NCBI GenBank assembly: GCA_002376235.1
Contig: DFNX01000016.1
Coordinates: 744,001-808,000, forward strand
From: Neorhizobium sp. UBA3556
Lineage (GTDB): Bacteria; Pseudomonadota; Alphaproteobacteria; Rhizobiales; Rhizobiaceae
Direction: 5' to 3'
DNA: 64,000 nt
Below are positions 28,350-39,300 of the stretch, in pieces. The notes beneath the pieces were generated by a model. It was not told the DNA's origin. It saw only the letters and a list, made by a program, of their open reading frames with translations, and searched no databases. Within the stretch, counting starts at the first letter, position 1. Each line of letters begins with the position of its first letter. Both the position numbers and the translations under genes were made by a program.

Positions 28350-29597
28350 TCACGAAACCTGATGGGTCGGAGTGACGGCTGCAGTATCTCGCGATATCCG
28401 CGCAACGAACACGATCGCTGCGAACCCCATGAAAATTGCCGCCATCAGATAGGGCGCACCGGCAAATTCGACGATCGCGCCCTCCCCGGTGAACCTGCTG
28501 AAAAGCTGGGTGAATATCGCCGGCCCGATGATGGTCGTGAGACTGGCCATGCTCGTCATCGCGCCCTGCAATTCCCCTTGCGCCGACGGCGGCACCTTGG
28601 CCGAGGCGATGCTGCGCAAAGCGGGATCGGCAACGTTCTCGATCGTCGTCAAAAGGATGACGGCATAGACCATCCAGCCTTCCCAGGAGAAGGCATAGCC
28701 CACAAGACCGAGACAGGAAAAACAAATCCCGAGCACGCTCGTTCGCCATTCGCCGAGAACCGGAATGAGGCGCGGCAGGACAAACACCATGACCAGCGCC
28801 GCGCAAATACCGAACAGGCCGAGCGACAATCCGATCTGGGCCTCGCTCCAGCCGTAACGATAGGTCGAAACGAAGGACCATACGGACGGATAAACGGCGT
28901 GAGAAAGCCAGTAGAGAAACATCACCAGCAATATCCAGCCGACACCGGAATAGTGGCGCATCTGGCGTAGCGCCCCAAGCGGATTGGCCCGCCGCCAGTC
29001 GAAAGCACGCCGGTTGCGCCGCTCCAGAGTTTCCGGCAGCAGGAACCATGCGGCGATAAAGTTCGCAAGCGACAGCAGACCAGCCCCTAGAAACGGCACG
29101 CGCGGCCCGAATTCTCCCAGCAGCCCGCCGATCACCGGCCCGATCGTGAAGCCGACACCGAACGCGACACCGATCAGGCCGAAATTGCGCGCCCGCGTCC
29201 GGTCGTCACTGATATCGGCAATATAGGCGGAACAAGTCGCAAAACTGCCGCCCGAAAACCCGGCAAGGGCACGGCCGATGAAGAGCATCCAGAAACTGGT
29301 CGCGGCAGCGCAGATGAGATTATCGATGGCAAAGGTCAGCACCGAGATCAGCAGGATCGGCCGACGCCCGAAGCGATCGGACAAATTGCCGATCAGCGGC
29401 GCGAACAGAAACTGCATCGCCGAATAGATCAGGAGAAGCCAGCCGCCGTCGATCGCAGCAGCGCTGACATCATCCCCGGTCAGTTCCTGCAGGAAGGCTG
29501 GCAAGACCGGCATGATGATCGCGATACCGATGACATCGAGAAACAGAATAACGAAGACGAGAAACAAGCCACGGCGGACGGATTTCGGTTCGAGCAT
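28350..29597 (-). CDS. MFS drug efflux transporter, Tet(A)/TCR-like
   Basis: 415 aa with 12 helices. The cytoplasmic loop 2-3 motif GNLSDRFGRRP and the motif-C-like GVAFGVGFTIGPVIGGLLGE mark a drug:H+ antiporter of the Tet family. No TetR-like repressor is adjacent, so tetracycline is not assured as substrate. The start ATG at 29597 is well placed before the first helix. Confidence 0.88.
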   Translation of the reverse strand: MLEPKSVRRGLFLVFVILFLDVIGIAIIMPVLPAFLQELTGDDVSAAAIDGGWLLLIYSAMQFLFAPLIGNLSDRFGRRPILLISVLTFAIDNLICAAATSFWMLFIGRALAGFSGGSFATCSAYIADISDDRTRARNFGLIGVAFGVGFTIGPVIGGLLGEFGPRVPFLGAGLLSLANFIAAWFLLPETLERRNRRAFDWRRANPLGALRQMRHYSGVGWILLVMFLYWLSHAVYPSVWSFVSTYRYGWSEAQIGLSLGLFGICAALVMVFVLPRLIPVLGEWRTSVLGICFSCLGLVGYAFSWEGWMVYAVILLTTIENVADPALRSIASAKVPPSAQGELQGAMTSMASLTTIIGPAIFTQLFSRFTGEGAIVEFAGAPYLMAAIFMGFAAIVFVARISRDTAAVTPTHQVS

Positions 29598-29759
29598 CGA
29601 ATGCCTCTCTCAACATCTCACCCGGAAGACGATCGGATCGCCCAGAAGACTACATAATCGAAAAAGAAAATCAGAACAATACAAGAACATTGCAAATTTT
29701 ATGATGCGACTGATGATGGAATCGCGGCTATATCCCTCGGCAATCAGGGGGTGAGTGTG

Positions 29760-30239
29760 ATGGTTGAGTTGATCTGGCAGGGCATATTGATCGGCATAGG
29801 GGCAACGGTGCTCATGGATATCTGGGCACTTATCCTGCATTTCGTCTACCAGCAGCCCAAGCCGAACTGGGCGCCTGCAGGCCGCTGGTTTCGGCACCTG
29901 GCGAACGGCAAGATATTCCACGATAGTATCGCGGCCGCAAAACCGTATCGCCATGAACTGGCACTTGGCTGGATCGGCCATTATGCCGTCGGCATTCTTT
30001 ATGGCGTCATTCTCGTTCTCATCATGGGACCGGACTGGATGCGCGCTCCGACCTTCCTGCCCGCCTGGCTTCTCGGCATTGTCACGATCGGCGCCGGCTG
30101 GTTCCTTATGCAGCCCGGCATGGGCCTTGGCTGGGCTGCCTCGAAAACGCCCAACCCGAAGAAGGTACGGCTGCTTAACTTCGTCGCTCACACGGTTTTC
30201 GCACTCGGATTATACGGAACGGCGCTGCTGATCCGCTGA
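29760..30239 (+). CDS. DUF2938 family integral membrane protein
   Basis: 159 aa, four to five hydrophobic segments. The ATG at 29760 is preferred over the in-frame GTG at 29751 because AGGGG is about 10 nt before the ATG but abuts the GTG. Family signatures are GATVLMDIWAL, GWIGHYAVGILYG and MQPGMGLGWAASKTPNP. The function is unknown. It is divergent from the Tet-like MFS gene. Confidence 0.82.
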   Translation: MVELIWQGILIGIGATVLMDIWALILHFVYQQPKPNWAPAGRWFRHLANGKIFHDSIAAAKPYRHELALGWIGHYAVGILYGVILVLIMGPDWMRAPTFLPAWLLGIVTIGAGWFLMQPGMGLGWAASKTPNPKKVRLLNFVAHTVFALGLYGTALLIR

Positions 30240-30427
30240 AATCCGACTGATCGCCGTCGTCTGAACCGCAAGGAACGACGGCAACGAGCTACCCGATCCG
30301 CCGCACCATCTCAGGCAGACCTGTCGTCGTTGACTTCCCGTTTATCACGACGAATTAACATCGGCACGCAATACCCCTGCCCGACGTTGGGGAACATTCT
30401 GCGTCGGCGAACAGATGGCGGTTCAGG

Positions 30428-32206
30428 ATGCGACTGAGTAGGATCACACATCTTGCCTATGCGGTAACCCTCGTTCTCACGGCCATATCGGCCTCCACCT
30501 TCATATTGTCCGCGCGAAGCGCTTCGCAGGAGCGCACGGCGATCCAGCAACATCTGGAGTTGGATGATCTGGCGGAAGAATTGGCGATCATCACCGAGAG
30601 CCGCACGGACGAGGCACGCCTTTATGTCATGCGCGGTGATGAACAGCATCTGGCACGGTTCTACGTCGATGATGATCAAGAAGGACATCTTGAAGGCAGT
30701 ATCGCAAAGCTGTCCAGCCTCGGCATCTCGCCGGAAGAAAAGACGATGTTCGACCGCATCCGAAATGCGGCGGATGCGATCGACGCGATCGAGAAGAAAG
30801 CCATCAGCACCTATCGCGCCGGCCGGCAGAGTGACGCACAACAGGCTCTTTTTGGCGACGAACATTACCGCCTGCAGACAGAACTCCTGAAACAGGTCGA
30901 AGAGGTGAGAGCCAGCGTTACCGCGCGTTCGCAGGCCGCTGTGGAGACTGCCAAGGCCCGAAGCGATTTCTTCGGCAACATTGCCAAATCCATGCTGGTT
31001 CTGACAGCGATCATGTTTCTCGCCGTCCTGTACTTCGTCTTGAGCCGGCGCGTGGCGCTACCGCTGATCAGAATGAGTAACGTCGTCACCCGGTTGGCAC
31101 GCCAGGAATATGACGTCGAAGTTCTGGACGATGGCCGACGCGATGAGATCGGCGAGATGAACCAAGCCATCCAGATCTTTCGCAACAATGGCCTGGAAAG
31201 GGAGCGCCTCGACGCCGAACGTCGCAAGGACCAGCGCATGAAGGACCTGATGCTGCAGATGATGCATCGGGTACAGGCCTGCCAGAACCAGGAAGAACTC
31301 TCGGATGTCGTCTCTCGCTTCATGCCGCAGATTTTTCCGGATGCCGCCGGTCACCTTTTCATTTTGAAGGAACAGGGATCGACCCTTCACTCCGTGGGAC
31401 AGTGGTCTGAACCGGCTGCGTCCGAATTGCATTTCTCGATCGATGATTGCTGGGCACTGCGGCGCGGACGTCCACACTTGAGCGAACCAGGCGGCGACGA
31501 TGTTATCTGTCACCACCTTCACATGGCAGACAATAGCAATCTCTGCATACCGCTCACCGCGCTTGGAGAAATCGTCGGCCTTCTGTATCTGGAAACATCG
31601 GGCGGCAGGCATGCCTCACCGGGGGATCGCCTCTACTTCGAGTTGCTGGCGGAGAATGTCGGCCTCGCCGTTGCCAACCTCCAGCTTCGGCATCGCCTTG
31701 TCGGCATGGCGAAACGCGACGCGCTGACTGGCTTGATGAACCGTCGCTCTCTCGACGAGACACTCAATCGGTTTGTCGAAGAACCCGGCGCTTCGCTCGG
31801 ATGTCTGATGATCGATATCGACCACTTCAAGCGCTTCAACGACCAGTTCGGCCATGATGCAGGGGACGCCGTCATGCAGTATGTTGCACGTATTCTGTCG
31901 GAAGTCGTAACCGGTAAGGGCGACGTGTTCCGCTTCGGCGGCGAGGAATTCACCGTTCTCTTACCGGGATCGACCGCAATGGATGCCGAGAAGATCGCCG
32001 AGCAGTTGAGGCAATCCGTCGAAAGCTCCCCCCTGTCATACCGTGGACGCCTGCTCGATCCCGTCACCATTTCCCTTGGCATTTCGACATCCCCGCAAGA
32101 CGGCACCGTATCGACCATACTGGAACGGGCAGATCGCGCCCTGCTTTCGGCCAAGAGACATGGCCGCAACCGATGGGTCAAGGACGGCGCTTACGAGCAG
32201 GAATGA
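30428..32206 (+). CDS. Membrane diguanylate cyclase (sensor - HAMP - GAF-like - GGDEF)
   Basis: 592 aa. TM1 about 8-28, a helical periplasmic sensor (30-185) with an HxxxE-rich four-helix-bundle look, TM2 about 186-206, HAMP 207-260, a GAF-like domain about 285-425 and a GGDEF domain 426-585 with active site GGEEF at 504-508. It should make cyclic di-GMP in response to an unidentified periplasmic signal. The RxxD inhibitory site normally five residues before the active motif is absent (GKGD), so product inhibition is probably missing. No EAL domain is present. Confidence 0.92.
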   Translation: MRLSRITHLAYAVTLVLTAISASTFILSARSASQERTAIQQHLELDDLAEELAIITESRTDEARLYVMRGDEQHLARFYVDDDQEGHLEGSIAKLSSLGISPEEKTMFDRIRNAADAIDAIEKKAISTYRAGRQSDAQQALFGDEHYRLQTELLKQVEEVRASVTARSQAAVETAKARSDFFGNIAKSMLVLTAIMFLAVLYFVLSRRVALPLIRMSNVVTRLARQEYDVEVLDDGRRDEIGEMNQAIQIFRNNGLERERLDAERRKDQRMKDLMLQMMHRVQACQNQEELSDVVSRFMPQIFPDAAGHLFILKEQGSTLHSVGQWSEPAASELHFSIDDCWALRRGRPHLSEPGGDDVICHHLHMADNSNLCIPLTALGEIVGLLYLETSGGRHASPGDRLYFELLAENVGLAVANLQLRHRLVGMAKRDALTGLMNRRSLDETLNRFVEEPGASLGCLMIDIDHFKRFNDQFGHDAGDAVMQYVARILSEVVTGKGDVFRFGGEEFTVLLPGSTAMDAEKIAEQLRQSVESSPLSYRGRLLDPVTISLGISTSPQDGTVSTILERADRALLSAKRHGRNRWVKDGAYEQE

Positions 32207-32614
32207 GCCGAACGGCCGTCAAACCGAGAAGCATACCCCGCCAGTTTCACTCGAGGATGATCTCGGCCACAACGAAAAAACATGCCTGTAAATTCAGCCC
32301 TTTGTAGGGATGCCGCGCGATTTTCATCCTCGCCTCGCGAGGTTCCGCCACAATCATCACGTCATCGGGCGGGAAGCCGGGTTCGCGAACCGGAAGTCCT
32401 CAACGGGTCTAAACCCGGCTTTCGATGATGGCCGCGAATGCCGGAATGACGGGAATTGACAAGTCTCGTGAGAACAGCAGCAAACGGTCGGGGCAGGCAA
32501 ATGCCTTCCACCAAACCATTATACAAGACGCCTGCCCCACTCCCGCATAGTAGAAACCCGCCGGTTACCTGGCAGGGCGCAATCTGCTGCGTTAAAATGC
32601 GTGTCTGCAGCCTC
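32207..32614. other. 408-nt intergenic region between cyclase and zinc peptidase genes
   Basis: It lies between two convergent genes. Apart from the inverted repeat at 32374-32421 I see no gene or RNA; overlapping ORFs are shadows. Confidence 0.5.
32374..32421. repeat. Intergenic inverted repeat
   Basis: Outer arms AAGCCGGGTT (32374-32383) and AACCCGGCTT (32412-32421) enclose an inner GGTTCGCGAACC palindrome (32380-32391). It resembles the GC-rich intergenic repeats of Rhizobiales and may also end transcripts from both sides. Confidence 0.4.
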
Positions 32615-33520
32615 TCAGACATCCCCGGAGAACGTATCGCAGGCATTCATGTTGCCGCTTTCGAAACCGCGCTTGAACCAGCGCATCCGCTGAGCGGACG
32701 TCCCGTGGTTGAAACTTTCCGGCACGACATACCCTTGCGTCCGTTTCTGCAGCGTATCGTCGCCGATCTGCTGCGCGGCATTGAGCGCCTCCTCGAGGTC
32801 GCCTTGGCTGAGAAAACCCTTCTGGTCCGTGCGCTTGCCCCACACGCCGGCAAAGCAATCCGCCTGCAGCTCGACCCGCACCGACATCTGGTTCGCCTCG
32901 GTTTCGCTCATTCGCTGGCGCATCTGATTGAACTTCGGCAGCACGCCGATCAAATTCTGAACGTGATGGCCGACTTCATGCGCGATCACATAAGCCTCGG
33001 CAAAGTCGCCCGACGCACCGAAGCGTTGGGATAGTTCGTTGAAGAAAGTCGTGTCGAGATAGAGCTTGCGATCACCCGGGCAATAGAATGGTCCGGAAGC
33101 CGATGAGGCAAAGCCGCAGGCCGAGCGGACCTGGCCGGAAAAGAGCACCAGCGTCGGGTCCTGATAGCTCTGGCCGGCAGCCTTGAAGATTTCCGACCAC
33201 GTATCTTCGGTATCGGCAAGAACCGTGCGCACGAAGGCCGTCATCTCGTCATTTGCAGGTGTGCTCTGCTGCGTCTGCTGAGAGCCGCCATCGCCGTCAA
33301 AGCTGACATCGCCGCCCGAAAGCAGCGTCAGCGGATTGATGCCGGTGATCCAGCAGATGATCAGAACGACAACGATGCCGCCAATGCTGAGGCCACCGCC
33401 ACCGCGGCGCCCGCCGCCGATCGGAATACGCATGCCCCCACGGCCGAAAGGGCTTCCTCCCATGGAAGCCCCGCGCTGATCCTCGACATTGTCCGACTGC
33501 CGGCGACCCTTCCACTCCAT
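32615..33520 (-). CDS. Neutral zinc metallopeptidase, YpfJ family
   Basis: 301 aa from the ATG at 33520 (AGGAG eight nt before). A Gly/Arg-rich cytoplasmic N-terminus leads to one membrane helix (about 45-62), then an extracytoplasmic domain with the HEVGHH zincin motif at 181-186 and a downstream E-L-Q-A-D-C third-ligand region. A periplasmic membrane-anchored peptidase is expected; substrates are unknown. Two cysteines (ACGFA, YCPGD) may pair. Confidence 0.9.
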   Translation of the reverse strand: MEWKGRRQSDNVEDQRGASMGGSPFGRGGMRIPIGGGRRGGGGLSIGGIVVVLIICWITGINPLTLLSGGDVSFDGDGGSQQTQQSTPANDEMTAFVRTVLADTEDTWSEIFKAAGQSYQDPTLVLFSGQVRSACGFASSASGPFYCPGDRKLYLDTTFFNELSQRFGASGDFAEAYVIAHEVGHHVQNLIGVLPKFNQMRQRMSETEANQMSVRVELQADCFAGVWGKRTDQKGFLSQGDLEEALNAAQQIGDDTLQKRTQGYVVPESFNHGTSAQRMRWFKRGFESGNMNACDTFSGDV

Positions 33521-33609
33521 CGTGCCCACTCCTTGGCGGCGTTATGTATTAAGAAACGACAATATAGCGCAACGCAGGGGAAAGGCGATGAGGGAATGGC
33601 GAAATGCCC

Positions 33610-34833
33610 TCACGCCACCTGCAGCTGCTTTTTGCTCGGCAAAAATACCGTCAGCAAGCCGATCGCCGGCAGGAAGGAGCAGACGCCGTAGACGAAGATG
33701 ATCCCGTGGCTGTCCGCCAGCACGCCGAGCACTGCCGCCGCGATACCGCCGACGCCGAAGGCGATACCGAAGAAGATGCCGGCAATCATGCCCACACGCC
33801 CGGGCACCAGTTCCTGAGCCATGACGATGATCGCCGGGAAGGACGAGGCCATGATGAAGCCGATGATTGCCGAGAGGATGATTGTGACGGGCAGATTGGC
33901 ATAGGGCATGGCGAGCGTGAAGGGCAACACGCCGAGAATGGAAACCCAGATCACTACTTTTGAGCCGAACCGGTCGCCGATCGGGCCGCCGACAACGGTG
34001 CCGAGCGCAACGGCGCCGAGAAACACGAAGAGCATGATCTGCGACATCTGCACGGAAACACCGAAACGCTCGATCGCGAAGAAGGTGTAATAGCTGCTGA
34101 TTGAGGCCATATAGGCGTTCTTCGAGAAGGTCAGGATGGTCAGCACGACAAGCGCGACGACGACCGTATTCTTCGACAGATTATGGGCGCCGAGAGCCTT
34201 TTTCTTTCCTTTGTTCGCAGCCATGTGCGCCTTGTACCAGCGGGCGATCCAGGTCAGCACGATGATGCCGAGAAGCGCCATGGCTGAGAACCATCCGACA
34301 CTGCCCTGCCCCATCGGCACGATGATGAAGGCGGCCAGAAGCGGCCCGATAGACTGGCCGAAATTGCCGCCGACCTGAAAGGTTGCCTGCGCAAAACCGT
34401 AACGCCCGCCGGCGGCAAGCCGTGCGACACGCGAGGCTTCCGGGTGGAAGACGGCCGAGCCGATGCCGACCAGACCGGCAGCAACCACCAGAATCCCATA
34501 GGTCGGCGCCCACGCAAGCAGGAGCAGGCCGAAGAAGGTCGACGCCATGCCGACCGGCAACGAATAGGGATAGGGCTTCTTGTCCGTCACGATCCCGATG
34601 ACCGGCTGCAGCAGCGAAGCCGTGCACTGGAAGGCAAGCGTCAGGATGCCTATCTGCCAGAAATCCAGATGGAAATCCGCCTTCAGCATCGGATAGATCG
34701 CCGAGATCATCGACTGCATGATGTCGTTGAGCATATGGCAGAAGCTTGCCGCCAGAATGATCGGCAGAACCGTCTTTTCAGCGACGGCGCTCGCCGCCGG
34801 CGCTGCCGCGTTTTTGGATGTTGCATCGGCCAT
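33610..34833 (-). CDS. MFS transporter, fosmidomycin-resistance (Fsr) type
   Basis: 407 aa from the ATG at 34833 (GGAGG eight nt before). Twelve helices; the N-terminal FCHMLNDIMQSMISAIYPML and GSAVFHPEASRVAR segments are distinctive of the Fsr family, which exports fosmidomycin and other compounds in E. coli. The native role here is unknown. It is a single gene on the minus strand, with the zinc peptidase gene 90 nt downstream. Confidence 0.88.
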   Translation of the reverse strand: MADATSKNAAAPAASAVAEKTVLPIILAASFCHMLNDIMQSMISAIYPMLKADFHLDFWQIGILTLAFQCTASLLQPVIGIVTDKKPYPYSLPVGMASTFFGLLLLAWAPTYGILVVAAGLVGIGSAVFHPEASRVARLAAGGRYGFAQATFQVGGNFGQSIGPLLAAFIIVPMGQGSVGWFSAMALLGIIVLTWIARWYKAHMAANKGKKKALGAHNLSKNTVVVALVVLTILTFSKNAYMASISSYYTFFAIERFGVSVQMSQIMLFVFLGAVALGTVVGGPIGDRFGSKVVIWVSILGVLPFTLAMPYANLPVTIILSAIIGFIMASSFPAIIVMAQELVPGRVGMIAGIFFGIAFGVGGIAAAVLGVLADSHGIIFVYGVCSFLPAIGLLTVFLPSKKQLQVA

Positions 34834-34993
34834 GGGTATTCCTCCGCGCAAGCGGATGCCGTCTCAGATGCCACCGCCGCGAATGTTCTTGATGAAACGC
34901 AGGAATAGTACCGCTCGGTTCGATTGTCCATGACAGCTTTGGGACAAGCGGTACGGTTCAGGCGTCACGCTCCATCGGATCGCGGCCTCTTGG

Positions 34994-36097
34994 CTATGGA
35001 GAGGCCGGCACCGCCGCGGTAATTGGCTCGGCACGTGCCCGCTGCGACCAATATCGCGAGACTGCCGCCATTCCATAAAAGGCGGCCACAACCACAGCCA
35101 TCGAGACGTAGCCATCGATGGCGTAATGCCATCCGAGATAAACCGAGCTGATCTGGATACATGCGACATAAGCGAAGGCCAAAGCGCCCAGACGTCGAGA
35201 ATATTCATTCAGAAACAATGCATTGAGCGTGATCAGCCCTACATGGATGCTTGGAAAGGCCGATATGCCGCTACCGAAACCGGTGTCGCCGCTTTCATGA
35301 AGATCCCATAGATAGGCCTGATAAGCTGCCGCCGAATTCGCCCCTTGGCTACGGTTCAGGAATGCAATCAGATCGGCAAAACGCTCATGATCTCCAACAA
35401 CTTCGCCATAGAAGACCGGTCCCGCCGATAGAAACAGTCCTGCCAGAATATTGCCGCAGCCGATCCAGACGAAGGCAAACATCAACAGATAGCGCTTGCG
35501 GATACCATCGGCTGACGGCGATGTCGCGACGAAGAAAAGCGCCCCGAAACACAGGACAAACCAAACAACACCATAGTTGAAATCGATGACGAGACGGACC
35601 CAGTCGCGCGCCATGAACGAATGGAGCCAGATCCAGGGATCGGTACCGAAGTGCAGCCAGGCGTCGAAATCGGCCTGCGCGCGATCGACCAGAAAACCGC
35701 CGCGCAGGACCGGCAGCATGTTTTTGATGGACGTAAAGCTGCCCTGGAAGAACATCAGCACTCCCAGCAACAATATTCCGGAAACAAGGCCGGCGATCCG
35801 CTTGGGCGAAAAGACGCGCCGCAACGCCAGAACGCGGCGGCGATCAAAGCGGTGGATCACCAGCGTGAAATCGACAATGATCGCCGCCAACGGCATGATG
35901 AAAAGAAAAAGCTTCGTCCATTGATCGAAGTATAGAGCGTGCGACAGCATGGGAAACGAGCTATCACTCCATGCAAGACATATTGCAGCCAACGTATACA
36001 AGAATGTTATCATATAGAAATAACAGTCGGATCGCATACGAAAATATACTATTTTGGCGACAGACAGAAGAATTGCACCAGGATTTCTACTAAACAT
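34994..36097 (-). CDS. PAP2-like inositol/lipid phosphatase family membrane protein
   Basis: 367 aa multi-spanning protein. The C-terminal half carries the PAP2-type active site: SAFPSIHVG (motif 2) and YLGWHYAIDGY (motif 3). The N-terminal half has four or more helices and a large periplasmic segment. It resembles the PAP2_3 group related to inositol-phosphoryl transferases, so head-group transfer to a lipid is possible. The preferred start within the first 30 codons is uncertain. Confidence 0.8.
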   Translation of the reverse strand: MFSRNPGAILLSVAKIVYFRMRSDCYFYMITFLYTLAAICLAWSDSSFPMLSHALYFDQWTKLFLFIMPLAAIIVDFTLVIHRFDRRRVLALRRVFSPKRIAGLVSGILLLGVLMFFQGSFTSIKNMLPVLRGGFLVDRAQADFDAWLHFGTDPWIWLHSFMARDWVRLVIDFNYGVVWFVLCFGALFFVATSPSADGIRKRYLLMFAFVWIGCGNILAGLFLSAGPVFYGEVVGDHERFADLIAFLNRSQGANSAAAYQAYLWDLHESGDTGFGSGISAFPSIHVGLITLNALFLNEYSRRLGALAFAYVACIQISSVYLGWHYAIDGYVSMAVVVAAFYGMAAVSRYWSQRARAEPITAAVPASP

Positions 36098-36358
36098 GAC
36101 TCGCCCCCAGCCAAGAACAATTCATAGAAAATGAAAACACCCCACCAATCCAAGTATTCCCCAGCAGTTAACGATTAATTATACGCCTACAGGCAATCCG
36201 CCATGTTTCCTGTCGATTTGCCGATTTATGGGGTTCTCATAGGCCGCACATTTGCCTATAAGCCGCGTCTAGCCAGAAAAATGATGCGCACGTGACCCGA
36301 CCGGAGCTTCCATGCCCCGTGCCGGTTTTTCGCGCAGACTAAAGAGCGGATAGAGACC
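36098..36358. promoter_or_regulatory. carB: carB leader region
   Basis: 261 nt upstream of carB. A GCACG...CGTGC pairing near 36288-36320 followed by CCGGTTTTTC (about 36319-36330) looks attenuator-like, but the stem is imperfect. No leader peptide was identified. Confidence 0.3.
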
Positions 36359-39300
36359 ATGCCAAAGCGCCAAGATATCAAATCGATCCTCATCATCGGC
36401 GCAGGCCCGATCGTTATCGGCCAGGCATGTGAATTCGACTATTCGGGCACCCAGGCCTGCAAGGCGCTGAAGGAAGAGGGTTACCGGGTCATTCTGGTCA
36501 ACTCCAACCCGGCAACGATCATGACCGATCCGGGCCTTGCCGACGCAACTTACGTTGAGCCGATCACGCCTGAAGTCGTCGCCAAGATCATCGCCAAGGA
36601 GCGTCCGGACGCGCTGCTGCCGACCATGGGCGGCCAGACGGCCCTCAACACCGCGCTCTCGCTGAAGCGCATGGGCGTTCTCGACCGCTACAATGTCGAA
36701 ATGATCGGCGCAAAGCCGGAAGCCATCGATAAGGCCGAGGACCGTGCCCTGTTCCGCGAAGCGATGGCCAAGATCGGCCTTGAAACGCCGAAGTCGATGC
36801 TCGCCAACGCCACCGAGATCAAGGACGCCGACCGCAAGAAACACGAAGCCGCCCGCGCAGAACTGAAGGGCAAGCTTTCCGGCGCCGAACTCGACAAGGC
36901 GCTCGACGCGCTGGAAAACCAGTGGAACCTCGGCGAAAGCGACCGCAAGCAGCGCTATATCAGCCATGCAATGGCGATCGGCGCCCAGGCAATCGACGTT
37001 GTCGGCCTTCCCGCCATCATCCGCCCGTCCTTCACCATGGGCGGCACCGGCGGCGGCATTGCCTATAACCGCTCTGAATTTTTCGAGATCGTCGGCTCCG
37101 GCCTCGACGCTTCGCCGACCACGGAAGTACTGATCGAAGAGTCGGTGCTCGGCTGGAAAGAGTATGAGATGGAAGTCATCCGCGACAAGGCGGATAACTG
37201 CATCATCATCTGCTCGATCGAAAACATCGACCCGATGGGCGTCCACACGGGCGACTCGATCACCGTCGCGCCAGCCTTGACGCTGACCGACAAGGAATAC
37301 CAGATGATGCGTAACGCATCGATCGCGGTCCTGCGCGAGATCGGCGTTGAAACCGGCGGCTCGAACGTCCAGTTCGCCGTCAACCCGGCAGATGGCCGCC
37401 TTGTCGTCATCGAGATGAACCCGCGTGTTTCGCGCTCGTCGGCTCTCGCATCGAAGGCCACCGGCTTCCCGATCGCCAAGGTCGCGGCAAAGCTTGCCAT
37501 CGGCTATACGCTCGACGAGCTGGACAACGACATTACCGGCGGTGCGACCCCGGCATCGTTCGAACCGTCGATCGACTATGTTGTCACCAAGATCCCGCGC
37601 TTCGCGTTCGAAAAGTTCCCGGGCGCTTCCCCGGTTCTGACCACTGCGATGAAGTCGGTCGGTGAAGTCATGGCGATCGGCCGAACCTTTGCCGAATCGC
37701 TGCAGAAGGCTCTGCGCGGCATGGAAACCGGCCTCACCGGCCTCGACGAGATCGAGATCCCCGGCCTCGGCGAAGGCGACGACCGCAACGCCATCCGTGC
37801 CGCCATCGGCACGCCGACGCCGGACCGCCTGCGCCAGGTTGCCCAGGCGCTGCGCCTCGGCATGTCGGAAGCCGACGTTCACGAAAGCTGCAAGATCGAT
37901 CCGTGGTTCATCGCCCAGTTCAAGGCGATCGTCGACATGGAAGAGCGTGTGCGCGAACACGGCCTGCCGACCGATGCGGAAAACCTGCGCATGCTGAAGG
38001 CCATGGGCTTCTCCGACGCCCGCCTCGCCTCGCTGACCCACAAGCGCCCGAAGGAAGTTGCCGAACTGCGCAACTCCTTGAACGTCAAGCCGGTCTTCAA
38101 ACGCATCGACACGTGCGCTGCCGAATTTGCTTCGCCGACCGCCTATATGTACTCGACCTACGAAACCCCGTTTGTCGGCGAACTGCGCTCGGAAGCCGAG
38201 GTTTCTGCCGCCAAGAAGGTCGTCATCCTCGGTGGTGGCCCGAACCGTATCGGCCAGGGCATCGAGTTCGACTATTGCTGCTGCCACGCCGCCTTCGCAC
38301 TGAAGGACGCCGGCTACGAAGCGATCATGATCAACTGCAACCCGGAAACGGTTTCCACCGACTACGACACCTCCGACCGCCTCTATTTCGAGCCGCTGAC
38401 GGCAGAAGACGTCATCGAAATTCTTCGCGCAGAGCAGGAAAAGGGCGAAGTCGTCGGCGTCATCGTCCAGTTCGGCGGCCAGACCCCGCTGAAGCTTGCC
38501 GAAGCGCTGGAAAAGAACGGTATCCCGATCCTCGGCACCGCGCCCGACATGATCGATCTGGCGGAAGACCGCGACCGCTTCCAGAAACTTCTGATGAAGC
38601 TCGACCTGACTCAGCCGAACAACGGCATCGCCTATTCGGTCGAACAGGCCCGCACCGTCGCTTCCGAAATCGGCTTCCCGCTGGTCGTGCGCCCCTCCTA
38701 CGTTCTGGGTGGCCGCGCCATGCAGATCATCCATCAGGAAAGCCAGCTGCAGACCTACCTGCTCGACACGGTTCCGGAACTGGTTCCGGAAGACATCAAG
38801 CAGCGTTACCCGAACGACAAGACCGGCCAGATCAACACCCTGCTCGGCAAGAACCCGCTTCTCTTCGACAGCTACCTGTCGAACGCCATCGAAGTGGACG
38901 TCGACTGCCTCTGCGACGGCACGGACGTCTTCATCGCCGGCATCATGGAACATATCGAGGAAGCCGGTATCCACTCGGGTGACTCGGCCTGCTCGCTGCC
39001 GCCGCGCACGCTGTCTGCCGAAATGATCGACGAGCTGGAGCGCCAGTCCAAGGCCATGGCCAAGGCATTGAACGTCGTCGGCCTGATGAACGTCCAGTTC
39101 GCCATCAAGGACGGCACGGTCTACGTGCTCGAAGTCAACCCGCGCGCCTCGCGCACCGTTCCCTTCGTGGCGAAGACGATCGGTGCACCGATCGCCAAGA
39201 TCGCCGCCCGCGCCATGGCCGGCGAAAAGCTCGATCCGGTCTTCAAGGCCTATGGCCAGAAGCCGGACCCGCGCAACCTGAAGCACATCGCTGTCAAGGA

